From Muricomes sp049840515 (lineage in GTDB: Bacteria; Bacillota; Clostridia; Lachnospirales; Lachnospiraceae), in NCBI GenBank assembly GCA_049840515.1, contig JASGKW010000019.1:1-64000 (forward strand): a DNA stretch of 64,000 bases, read 5' to 3'. Positions within the stretch are counted from its first letter, which is position 1. Each line of letters starts with the position of its first letter. A model generated the notes under the pieces. It did not search any database. It was not told the origin of the DNA and worked only from the letters and a program-made list of their open reading frames with translations. Made by a program: the position numbers and the translations under genes. This document shows positions 55,799 through 63,819 of the stretch, in pieces.

Positions 55799-57409
55799 TC
55801 ATCTTCCTTTCTTATATTCAACGGCGGCACATACCAGCCCCGCAAAAAGCGGATGCGCCCGGTTTGGTCTGGATTTCAGTTCCGGATGTCCCTGTGTCCC
55901 CACAAAGAATGGGTGATCCATAATTTCAATCATTTCCACAATCCTGCCATCCGGGGAGAGGCCCGCAAGTGTCATGCCCTTCTCCTCCAGTCTTTCCCTG
56001 TACTCATTATTCACTTCATATCTGTGCCTGTGGCGCTCCGCAATCTCGTCCGTCCCATATAGTTCATAAGATTTTGTTTCCTTTTTCAGTTTACAGGGGT
56101 ATGAGCCAAGCCTCAGTGTCCCTCCAAGGTCCACCACCCCATTCTGTTCCGGCATAAGAGCAATCACCGGATGGGGTGTGCCGGGGTCTATCTCCACGCT
56201 GTTCGCATCACGATAACCCAGCACGTCTCTGGCAAATTCCACAATTGCCATCTGCATCCCCATACAAATGCCCAAAAATGGAATCTCTTTCTCTCTCGCA
56301 TATTTGATTGCCAGAATCTTGCCTTCCGTTCCCTTAATGCCAAAACCACCCGGCACCAGAATCGCATCAAGTCCCCCAAGCAGTTCTTCACAGTTACTTT
56401 CATCAAGAGCCCCGGAATCCACCCAGCGTATCTTCACACAGGCACGCCCGGCAATACCACCGTGCTTCAAAGCCTCCACCACGCTCAAATATGCATCGTG
56501 AAGCTGTATATATTTACCCACAATAGCAATTTCCACTTCTGTTTCCGGATGTCTCAAATTTTCTACCATACATTCCCACTCTGTCAAATCTGGCTCCGGA
56601 CATGATATTTTAAGACATTCGCACACCGCACGCGCCAGATTTTCTTTTTCCATCGCCAGAGGGGCTTCATAAAGATATTCCACATCCAAATTCTGTAGTA
56701 CATGATTTCTTGATACATTGCAAAATAAAGAAATTTTATCTTTCATTTCACATGATATGGGATACTCTGACCGGCATACCAGAATATCCGGCTGTAATCC
56801 CATTCCCTGAAGTTCCTTGACACTTGCCTGAGTAGGCTTTGTTTTTAATTCATCGGAAGCTTTCAAATATGGAATCAGGGTGACATGAATCAGGATAGCA
56901 TTCTCATGCCCTACGTCATGCTGAAACTGCCGGATAGCCTCCAAAAACGGCTGACTCTCAATATCTCCAACAGTTCCTCCCACCTCTATAATTGCTATGC
57001 GCTCCTCATCCGGCGTCTTTGCCTTATAGAAACGTCCTTTGATTTCATTTGTAATATGTGGGATAACCTGCACTGTTTTACCGCTGTAGTCACCATGACG
57101 TTCTTTATGGAGTACAGACCAGTAAATCTTACCGGTCGTTACATTGGAATTCTTATCCAGACTCTCGTCTATAAATCTCTCATAATGCCCCAAATCCAAA
57201 TCTGTCTCTGTTCCATCGTCCGTTACAAAAACCTCCCCATGCTGAATGGGATTCATAGTCCCCGGATCCACATTAATATATGGGTCAAACTTCTGCATGG
57301 TCACTTTGTATCCCCGCGCTTTTAAAAGCCTTCCAAGAGATGCCGCAGTAATTCCTTTTCCAAGACCTGACACAACACCGCCTGTAACAAATACGTACTT
57401 TACTGACAT
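55799..57409 (-). CDS. pyrG: CTP synthase
   Basis: A 536-residue enzyme. The synthase domain starts KYVFVTGGVVSGLGKG; the C-terminal class I glutaminase has LGICMGMQMA (Cys) and GTQGHPELKS (His-Glu). It aminates UTP to CTP with glutamine ammonia. I start at the ATG giving MSVKYVF after AAAGGAAAATATG; an in-frame extension of 27 codons runs back through the leader terminator and is rejected. pyrG heads a pyrG-gltB-gltD operon, so glutamine use and glutamate regeneration share one leader. Confidence 0.95.
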   Translation of the reverse strand: MSVKYVFVTGGVVSGLGKGITAASLGRLLKARGYKVTMQKFDPYINVDPGTMNPIQHGEVFVTDDGTETDLDLGHYERFIDESLDKNSNVTTGKIYWSVLHKERHGDYSGKTVQVIPHITNEIKGRFYKAKTPDEERIAIIEVGGTVGDIESQPFLEAIRQFQHDVGHENAILIHVTLIPYLKASDELKTKPTQASVKELQGMGLQPDILVCRSEYPISCEMKDKISLFCNVSRNHVLQNLDVEYLYEAPLAMEKENLARAVCECLKISCPEPDLTEWECMVENLRHPETEVEIAIVGKYIQLHDAYLSVVEALKHGGIAGRACVKIRWVDSGALDESNCEELLGGLDAILVPGGFGIKGTEGKILAIKYAREKEIPFLGICMGMQMAIVEFARDVLGYRDANSVEIDPGTPHPVIALMPEQNGVVDLGGTLRLGSYPCKLKKETKSYELYGTDEIAERHRHRYEVNNEYRERLEEKGMTLAGLSPDGRIVEMIEIMDHPFFVGTQGHPELKSRPNRAHPLFAGLVCAAVEYKKGR

Positions 57410-57448
57410 CATATTTTCCTTTCCCAACTCTCCCAAATACATAAAAAA

Positions 57449-57495
57449 GGCGTCGGATTCCCCATAATTTATAAAGGTATCCGACGCCATTGTCG
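57449..57495 (-). promoter_or_regulatory. pyrG leader: terminator with overlapping hexaloop hairpin
   Basis: On the minus strand GGCGTCGGAT pairs with ATCCGACGCC around a 20-base loop and is followed by six Ts. No gene lies upstream on this strand, since glnN is divergent, so the terminator can only act as an attenuator of pyrG. The competing hairpin CGAC-AATGGC-GTCG (57482-57495) has a hexaloop with A1 and G4 and uses the start of the terminator's 5' arm. It does not begin with the GGGCT run used in Bacillus pyrG control. Confidence 0.65.
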
Positions 57496-57507
57496 TTGTT
57501 CGCTTCT

Positions 57508-57513
57508 ATTATA
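57508..57513 (-). promoter_or_regulatory. -10 box of the probable pyrG promoter
   Basis: A TATAAT on the minus strand lies 12 bp before the hexaloop hairpin. The expected -35 position (around 57530-57536) shows only a poor match, so the promoter may need an activator or be weak. Confidence 0.5.
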
Positions 57514-57787
57514 TTTTTTACATACTTTCCCCAAAGTGTTATAAAAAATCATGGAATTACTATATCTTATTTTGCCCGGTTTGTAAATCCCTAAATTAAA
57601 AAAATTGTTATTATTTAGTCATACAGTCTGACCCCAATGCTGTGCAGCCATTTTTTTCACTAATGTGGCTAAAACTCTCGCTTTCAGCAAAATACCATAT
57701 GCGGATATACAAATATATTCTGCCCCAAACGAGCCTGTATTTTCTGTATTTGCATACCTGTACATGGTTAAATTGTTAAAAAAAAGA
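57514..57787. other. Divergent intergenic region between pyrG and glnN
   Basis: About 270 bp of A/T-rich DNA between the two leaders. I see no ORF with a ribosome site, no tRNA and no repeat. The pyrG -35 region lies at the left end. Confidence 0.5.
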
Positions 57788-57816
57788 TTGACAATTTTTC
57801 CTTTCCGTGCAATACT
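57788..57816 (+). promoter_or_regulatory. SigA promoter of glnN
   Basis: TTGACA (57788-57793) and AATACT (57811-57816) with a 17-bp spacer. The hexaloop hairpin of the leader begins only 10 bp after the -10 box. Confidence 0.75.
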
Positions 57817-57825
57817 ACAACACAT

Positions 57826-57873
57826 AAAGCAAAGGCGCTTTGGATAAATTAATCCAAGGTGCCTTTTTCTTTT
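57826..57873 (+). promoter_or_regulatory. glnN leader: terminator with overlapping hexaloop hairpin
   Basis: AAAGGCGCTTTGGAT pairs with ATCCAAGGTGCCTTT (15 bp with G-U pairs, six-base loop) and is followed by CTTTTTCTTTTT. The competing hairpin AAAGC-AAAGGC-GCTTT (57826-57841) has a hexaloop with A1 and G4 and shares the terminator's 5' arm. The layout is the same as in the glnA and pyrG leaders. Confidence 0.7.
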
Positions 57874-57940
57874 TCGTTTTGCCAGAAGTGCAGAACTGAT
57901 GAAAAGATATAAAATAATTTTTGAAAGGAGTGCCGCGAAT

Positions 57941-60042
57941 ATGTCAAAAGATATTCCTACACTATATGGAAGTCTGGTTTTTAGCGACAAGGTAATGCGT
58001 AACAAACTTCCGAAGGACGTATATAAAGCCCTTCACAAAACAATTGAGAACAGAACACATCTGGAATTGGATGTTGCCAATTCTGTAGCAGTAGCTATGA
58101 AAGAATGGGCAGTTGAACATGGTGCAACACATTATACACACTGGTTCCAGCCCATGACCGGATTTACTGCTGAAAAACACGACAGCTTTATCGCTCCAAA
58201 TGAAAACGGAGAAGTTATTATGGAATTTTCCGGCAAGGAATTGATAAAGGGAGAACCAGATGCATCCAGCTTTCCATCAGGAGGTCTGCGCGCCACATTT
58301 GAAGCCCGCGGTTACACAAACTGGGACCCTACATCACCGGCTTTTATCAAAGATCACACACTTTATATACCTACAGTGTTCTGCTCTTTCAACGGAGAAG
58401 CCCTGGATAAAAAAACCCCTCTTCTGCGCTCTATGGAAGCTCTGAATCAAGAGGCTGTAAAAATACTGCGCCTTCTGGGTAATAAGGAAGTTACAAGTGT
58501 TACTACGACAATAGGTGCAGAGCAGGAATATTTTCCTGATACCAAAAGAATTGTATGAGAAACGCCGCGACCTTATCTTTACCGGAAGAACCTTGTTTGG
58601 AGCACCGGCCCCAAAAGGCCAGGAGATGGAAGATCACTATTTTGGAAGCTCTGAAACCACGGGTTGCAGCTTATATGCATGACCTGGATGAAGAATTGTG
58701 GAAACTTGGGATTCCTGTAAAAACAAAACATAACGAGGTTGCTCCTGCGCAGCATGAGCTGGCACCTGTATTTGACACAGCCAATGTGGCGGTCGACCAC
58801 AATCAGCTGACTATGGAAATCATGAAGAAAACAGCGGAGAAACACAATTTAGTCTGCCTGCTGCATGAGAAACCATTTGATGGAATCAACGGAAGCGGCA
58901 AGCACAACAACTGGTCTCTGTCCACCAGCACCGGTGCCAACCTGCTCGACCCGGGAAAAACTCCCTCAGAAAATATTCAGTTTCTTGTATTTTTGATGGC
59001 AGTTATCAAGGCAGTCGATGATTATGCAGATTTGATGAGAGTATCCGCAGCCAGCGCAGGCAATGACCACCGTCTGGGAGGCAATGAGGCACCACCGGCG
59101 ATTGTTTCCATTTTTGTCGGCGAAGAGCTGGAAAACATACTAAACTCCATCGAGGAAGATACCTATTTTGGAAAAGCAAATCCTGTACAGTTAGAGACAG
59201 GTGCTCATGTACTTCCTCACTTTATCAAAGATACCACCGACAGAAACCGTACCTCACCTTTTGCATTCACCGGAAACAAGTTTGAATTCCGTATGCTTGG
59301 CTCCTCCGCCTCTGTGGCAAACCCCAATATGGTGTTAAACACTGCTGTGGCAGAAGCACTGGCTCAGTTCTCTAAGGAATTAGAAAATACACCCCCGGAA
59401 GAAATGGAAAGTGCAGTACATATACTGCTGAAACGTGCCATTAAAAAACATAAAAAAATAATCTTTAACGGCAATGGATACACCGAAGAATGGGTAAAAG
59501 AGGCCGAAGCAAGAGGGCTCTACAATCTGGTTACCACTCCGGAGGCCCTTCCAAGCTTCATCGCTGACAAAAATATAGAGTTGTTTACCAGATATGGAGT
59601 CTTTACTAAAGAAGAAATTTTTTCCCGCTATGAGATTCTTCTGGAAAATTACATCAAAACAGTCACCATTGAATCAAAGACCATGCAGGAAATGCTCACA
59701 AAAGATTTTCTCCCGGCAGTCAGCAGCTACGCCGCTTCCACAGCTAAAAATGCTCTGGACAAAAAGGCCCTGCTCCCGACACTTTCCACCAGTGCAGAAG
59801 AAACGTTGGTGTCAAGCCTGACCGGGACAGTCAATAAAATCACTTCCAAGCTGGAGGAATTAAAACAAGTCACCGCAAATGCTGAAGCCGCAGACAGCGT
59901 ACAGCAGCAGGCCGACTTATTCTGCAAAGAAGTTTTACCTGTCCTTGAGGAATTGAAAACAGCAGTAAACGAAGCCGAGCCAAAAATGCCCGACAACCAG
60001 CTCCCATATCCAACTTACACGCAATTATTATTTTATCTTTAA
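57941..60042 (+). CDS. glnN: Glutamine synthetase type III, two extra bases
   Basis: GSIII starts MSKDIPTLYGSLVFSDKVM after AAAGGAGTGCCGCGAAT and has SFPSGGLRATFEARGYT, the GSIII signature. An extra C at 58535-58536 and an extra A at 58646-58647 split the frame. Correction gives AEQEYFLIPKELYEKRRDL, then YFGALKPRVAAYMHDLDEELW, and 699 residues, as in the family. The second repaired site reads GAGCTC. The C-terminal part has HNEVAPAQHELAPVF and FDGINGSGKHNNWS. It is a second glutamine synthetase beside GlnA, with its own antitermination-type leader. Confidence 0.92.
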
Positions 60043-60050
60043 GCCATAGG

Positions 60051-60076
60051 AAAAGGCACCTCAAGAGGTGCCTTTT
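60051..60076. terminator. Bidirectional terminator between glnN and csoR
   Basis: A perfect 11-bp stem AAAAGGCACCT/AGGTGCCTTTT with a CAAG tetraloop, between two convergent genes. Confidence 0.92.
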
Positions 60077-60089
60077 CTATCGCTAAAAA

Positions 60090-60353
60090 TTATTTTGTCA
60101 GTTTGTCAATGACCGTCATTATCTCTCCTATTTTTTCGTGCTGCTCTCCTGTCTCAAATGCTTCTGTCACGCAATGTGCCAGGTGGTCATGGAGCACATC
60201 CCTGTTGATATTGCGCAGGATAGCCTGAGTGGCCATGAGCTGATTGGCAATGTCAATACAGTACCGGTCATCCTCAACCATTTTCAATATTCCGTCAATC
60301 TGACCTCTTGCAGTTTTTAAAAGACGCACTATCTTTTCCCTGTCTGATCTCAT
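60090..60353 (-). CDS. csoR: Copper-sensing repressor CsoR
   Basis: An 87-residue all-helical DUF156 protein. The Cu(I) ligands fit Cys in DDRYCIDIA and His/Cys in LHDHLAHCVTEAF, the C-H-C pattern of CsoR, unlike RcnR or FrmR. It represses the copper operon until Cu(I) binds. I start at the ATG 7 bp after GAGG; a TTG two codons earlier is the alternative. A G/C-rich palindrome before copA is its likely operator. Confidence 0.9.
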   Translation of the reverse strand: MRSDREKIVRLLKTARGQIDGILKMVEDDRYCIDIANQLMATQAILRNINRDVLHDHLAHCVTEAFETGEQHEKIGEIMTVIDKLTK

Positions 60354-60374
60354 ATCCAATCCTCTTTCTAATTT

Positions 60375-60602
60375 TTAGCTGAATAAGCCTTTCTTTTCCT
60401 TAATGGAAGTCACTTCAAAATCTGCCCCCTGAATGGCATCTATTAACACCTGGTCTTCCACATCTTTTGCCAAAGTAACTACTGCATTTTTCTTCTTAAG
60501 GTCCACCTTAGCCTGAACCCCGTCAATGGCATTCAATGCCTTTGCAGCCTTTGCCACACAGTGCTCACAATTCATACCTTCAATTCCTATTACTTTCTTC
60601 AT
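60375..60602 (-). CDS. copZ: Copper chaperone, heavy-metal-associated domain (CopZ-like)
   Basis: A 75-residue single HMA domain with the Cu-binding GMNCEHC motif near residues 9-15 and a betaalphabetabetaalphabeta pattern. It carries Cu(I) to CopA and CsoR in the cytoplasm. The ATG follows GAGGAG by 8 bp. It lies between copA and csoR. Confidence 0.9.
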   Translation of the reverse strand: MKKVIGIEGMNCEHCVAKAAKALNAIDGVQAKVDLKKKNAVVTLAKDVEDQVLIDAIQGADFEVTSIKEKKGLFS

Positions 60603-60717
60603 ATCCACATCTCCTCTTATAATTTTATTCCTACAGTCCAGTCACGCACGTATATCGGAAGATAGAATGGCTGCGCAGCAGTCAACTTGAGCTGTATGGC
60701 TGAACTGTATATTTTAT

Positions 60718-62991
60718 TTAGTGTTTTGGCTTAAATAATTTTAATCTTAAAGCATTAGAAACAACAAACACTGAACTCATACTCATGGCTGCCGCTCCAA
60801 ACATCGGGCTGAGTTTCCATCCAAGGCTTGCATAAAATACACCTGCCGCCAGCGGGATTCCCAAACTATTGTAGAAAAATGCCCAGAATAAGTTCTGCTT
60901 AATGTTTTTGATAGTAGCCTTGCTCAACTGAACCGCTGTAACCGCATCTAGCAAATCGCTCTTCATCAAAACAATATCTGCCGACTCAATGGCAACGTCC
61001 GTTCCTGCTCCAATGGCAATACCTACATCGGCTCTCGCCAGGGCAGGTGCATCATTGATACCGTCACCGACCATCGCAACCTTTTTGGATTTCCTCTGTA
61101 TCTCACGGATTTCCTTTTCCTTATCCTGAGGCAGAACCTCCGCTACAACCCGGTCGATGTGCAGCTGATTTCTGATGGCCTCCGCAGTCTTCTTATTATC
61201 TCCTGTCAACATTACCACGTCAATACCCATAGCCTTAAACTGCTCTATAGCCTGACGGCTTGTAGGCTTTACGACGTCTGCAACAGCAATAATGCCCAAA
61301 AGCTTTTTGTCATCTGCAAAATATAAAGGTGTCTTGCCTTCCATCGCAAAGGAATCTGAAGCATCCTGGAAACCACTTACATCAATGCTCTCATCCTCCA
61401 TCAGGGCAAGATTACCTGCGATATATCTCTTCCCGCCAATGCTTCCAATGATACCTCTTCCGGAAACAGCATTAAAGTCGTCAACATCCTCAAAGGACAT
61501 TCCCTCCGCCTTTGCTCTCTCCACAATAGCCTCCGCCAGCGGGTGCTCTGATGGTTTCTCCATAGATGCAGCTATCTCGAGAAGCTGCTTTTCATCTCCC
61601 CCTGCCGCTGTAATAATATCTGTAACCACAGGTTTACCCTCTGTGATTGTTCCGGTTTTATCCAGAACTACAGTATTGATAGTATGAAGGGTTTCTAAGG
61701 ACTCCGCTGATTTAATCAATATACCGTTGGATGCTCCTTTTCCTGTTCCAACCATGATTGCAACCGGTGTTGCCAGCCCAAGGGCACAGGGGCAGGAAAT
61801 TACTAATACAGCTATTCCGATAGACAGCGCAAATTCAAAAGGATATCCCAAAATCATCCACACTGCGGCAGCTATAATTGCTATGCTTATTACCACAGGA
61901 ACAAATACTGCACTGATTTTATCCGCCATTTTTGCAATAGGTGCTTTTGATGAACTTGCATCTTCCACCAACTGGATAATCTGCGCTAAAGTTGTATCAT
62001 CCCCGACCTTTTCCGCTCTGAACTTGAAAAATCCCGTTTTATTTATGGTGGCAGCAATTACTTTATCGCCCACATTCTTCTCTACAGGAATACTCTCGCC
62101 TGTTAAAGCGGACTGGTCAACCGCTGAGCTTCCCTCCGTAATAACACCATCCACAGGTATGCTCTGACCCGGCCGTACAACTATTATATCATCTTTTTGA
62201 ACTTCTTCCACAGAAATTTCTACTTCATTGCCATCGCGGACAACAGTCGCTGTCTTTGGCGCCAAATCCATGAGCTTGGTTATCGCCTCTGAAGTCCTGC
62301 CTTTTGCCTTGGTTTCCAGCAATTTACCAAGAGTAATGAGGGCCAGAATTGTCGCCGCTGATTCAAAATACAAATCTTCCAGATACTGGTGCACAATTCC
62401 CATGTCATTGTGGCCCAGACCATATCCAATCCTGAAAATTGCAAAGATTCCATATATCAGGGCCGCTGATGACCCTATTGCGATAAGGGAATCCATATTC
62501 GGTGTGCCATGAAATAATGCTTTGAAACCAACGTAATAATACTTGCGGTTCACATAAACAATTGGTATGGTCAGCAGCAGCTGTATCAGAGTAAACGTGA
62601 CTCCATTCTCAGGACCTCCCATCCAGTGGGGGTGGGGAAAGTTGAACATATGCCCCATAGACACATACATCAAAGGAATCAGAAGCGCGAATGAAATTAT
62701 CACACGCCTTGTCATTTCCTTTATCTCTTCTTCTACCAGATTTACAGTATTTTCTTTCTTCGCAGCAGCACCTGCACCGCGCACAAATATAGAAGCTCCA
62801 TATCCAGCATCCTCAACCGCCTTAATAATTCCAGTATTATCTATACTGGATTCATCGTAATTGACAGTCATACTATTTGAAAGTAGATTTACATTTACAG
62901 ACTCAACGCCGGAAAGCTTTGAAACTGCCTTTTCTACATTAGCCGAACAAGATGAACAAGTCATACCTGTCACATTAAATTTTTGATCCAT
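60718..62991 (-). CDS. copA: Copper-exporting P1B-type ATPase
   Basis: A 757-residue P1B-1 ATPase. One N-terminal HMA domain has GMTCSSC (Cys12 and Cys15); the transmembrane metal site is SCPCALGLATP; the phosphorylation motif is DKTGTITEG; HPLAEAI and GDGINDAPALA complete the P- and N-domains. It pumps Cu(I) out of the cell. I start at MDQKFNV, five codons inside the longest frame, after AGAGGTGAAGTA. First gene of copA-copZ-csoR. Confidence 0.95.
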   Translation of the reverse strand: MDQKFNVTGMTCSSCSANVEKAVSKLSGVESVNVNLLSNSMTVNYDESSIDNTGIIKAVEDAGYGASIFVRGAGAAAKKENTVNLVEEEIKEMTRRVIISFALLIPLMYVSMGHMFNFPHPHWMGGPENGVTFTLIQLLLTIPIVYVNRKYYYVGFKALFHGTPNMDSLIAIGSSAALIYGIFAIFRIGYGLGHNDMGIVHQYLEDLYFESAATILALITLGKLLETKAKGRTSEAITKLMDLAPKTATVVRDGNEVEISVEEVQKDDIIVVRPGQSIPVDGVITEGSSAVDQSALTGESIPVEKNVGDKVIAATINKTGFFKFRAEKVGDDTTLAQIIQLVEDASSSKAPIAKMADKISAVFVPVVISIAIIAAAVWMILGYPFEFALSIGIAVLVISCPCALGLATPVAIMVGTGKGASNGILIKSAESLETLHTINTVVLDKTGTITEGKPVVTDIITAAGGDEKQLLEIAASMEKPSEHPLAEAIVERAKAEGMSFEDVDDFNAVSGRGIIGSIGGKRYIAGNLALMEDESIDVSGFQDASDSFAMEGKTPLYFADDKKLLGIIAVADVVKPTSRQAIEQFKAMGIDVVMLTGDNKKTAEAIRNQLHIDRVVAEVLPQDKEKEIREIQRKSKKVAMVGDGINDAPALARADVGIAIGAGTDVAIESADIVLMKSDLLDAVTAVQLSKATIKNIKQNLFWAFFYNSLGIPLAAGVFYASLGWKLSPMFGAAAMSMSSVFVVSNALRLKLFKPKH

Positions 62992-63014
62992 TACTTCACC
63001 TCTCATCTTTATAC

Positions 63015-63033
63015 TATACCCCCAGGGGGGTGT
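63015..63033. promoter_or_regulatory. CsoR operator before copA
   Basis: TATACCCCCAGGGGGGTGT, a near-perfect palindrome of the TACCCC/GGGGTA type bound by CsoR, lies 25-40 bp before the copA start and overlaps the -10 region. Confidence 0.8.
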
Positions 63034-63130
63034 TTACATTTAAATCTTATACCGAGTCTTATATTTTGTCAATAGCTTTTATAGATTAAATTTTACCAAT
63101 CAGGTTTTATTTATACGGATTGAACTGTAA

Positions 63131-63146
63131 ACATAAGTGTTTATGT
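63131..63146. repeat. Palindrome in the promoter region of the GNAT gene
   Basis: ACATAA-GTGT-TTATGT, directly before a TAAAAT -10-like box (63149-63154). It could be an operator. The -35 is poor (TGTAAA at 63126-63131). Confidence 0.4.
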
Positions 63147-63196
63147 GGTAAAATTAATTTCATAATTAAGCTAACGGGGGAAAGGCAGGAAATGGC

Positions 63197-63766
63197 ATGT
63201 TAATTAGATTTGCAGCAGCAGAAGACAGCGCAGAATTGTTAAAAATATACGCTCAATATATCAATACACCGATTACTTTTGAATATTCGCTCCCGACAGA
63301 GCAGGAATTTGCACAGCGCATCACAGAGATAAGTAAAAGCTATCCATATTTGGTCTGTGAGGAAGATGGACAGATTGTCGGATACGCCTACGCCCATATG
63401 TATGGGGAGAGAGAAGCTTATAAGTGGAACGCGGAATTGTCTGTTTATATAGATGAAACCTGTACATCTAAGGGGTTAGGCAAGCGGTTCTATCACATCT
63501 TAATAGAAATACTAAAATTACAAGGCATGAAAACAGTTTACGGTATCGTCACAGTCCCCAATGGAAAAAGTGAAAAGCTTCATCATTCCATGGGATTTCA
63601 CCATTTGGGCACATACCACAGCGGAGGCTACAAAAATGGCAAATGGCACGATGTGGCTTTATTTGAGAAAAGCATCTCACCATACGATTTAGAACCCGTT
63701 TCACCTGTGTCAATCACCCATATCCCTGCGGACAAACTGCATGAAATATTGAATGAAATAAAATAA
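63197..63766 (+). CDS. GNAT family N-acetyltransferase, phosphinothricin acetyltransferase-like
   Basis: A 189-residue GNAT enzyme. The acetyl-CoA loop reads SKGLGKRFYHILIEI, preceded by the strand WNAELSVYIDE. The N-terminus MLIRFAAAEDSAELLKIY and FHHLGTYHSGGYKNGKWHD match the PAT/YncA group, which acetylates small amines such as phosphinothricin or methionine sulfoximine. The latter is a glutamine synthetase inhibitor, but closeness to glnN may be chance. The C-terminal 25 residues extend beyond the usual domain. The ATG at 63197 follows a weak site. Confidence 0.82.
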   Translation: MLIRFAAAEDSAELLKIYAQYINTPITFEYSLPTEQEFAQRITEISKSYPYLVCEEDGQIVGYAYAHMYGEREAYKWNAELSVYIDETCTSKGLGKRFYHILIEILKLQGMKTVYGIVTVPNGKSEKLHHSMGFHHLGTYHSGGYKNGKWHDVALFEKSISPYDLEPVSPVSITHIPADKLHEILNEIK

Positions 63767-63769
63767 CAG

Positions 63770-63803
63770 AAGGAGCAGCTATCCGCACTGATAGCTGCTC
63801 CTT
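63770..63803. terminator. Terminator between the GNAT gene and the dehydrogenase
   Basis: A perfect 14-bp stem AAGGAGCAGCTATC with its complement and a 6-base loop between convergent genes. The tail is TCTGTTATTTT on the minus strand. Confidence 0.85.
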
Positions 63804-63819
63804 CCTCATAGTTCTTTTC

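Noticed and set aside
57410..57490. In-frame 27-codon N-terminal extension of pyrG
   Set aside because: It runs through a terminator hairpin, has no ribosome site, and CTP synthases start at the KYVFVTGG region.
57619..58005. Minus-strand ORF overlapping the glnN start
   Set aside because: It spans the glnN promoter and leader in antisense, with no ribosome site or domain.
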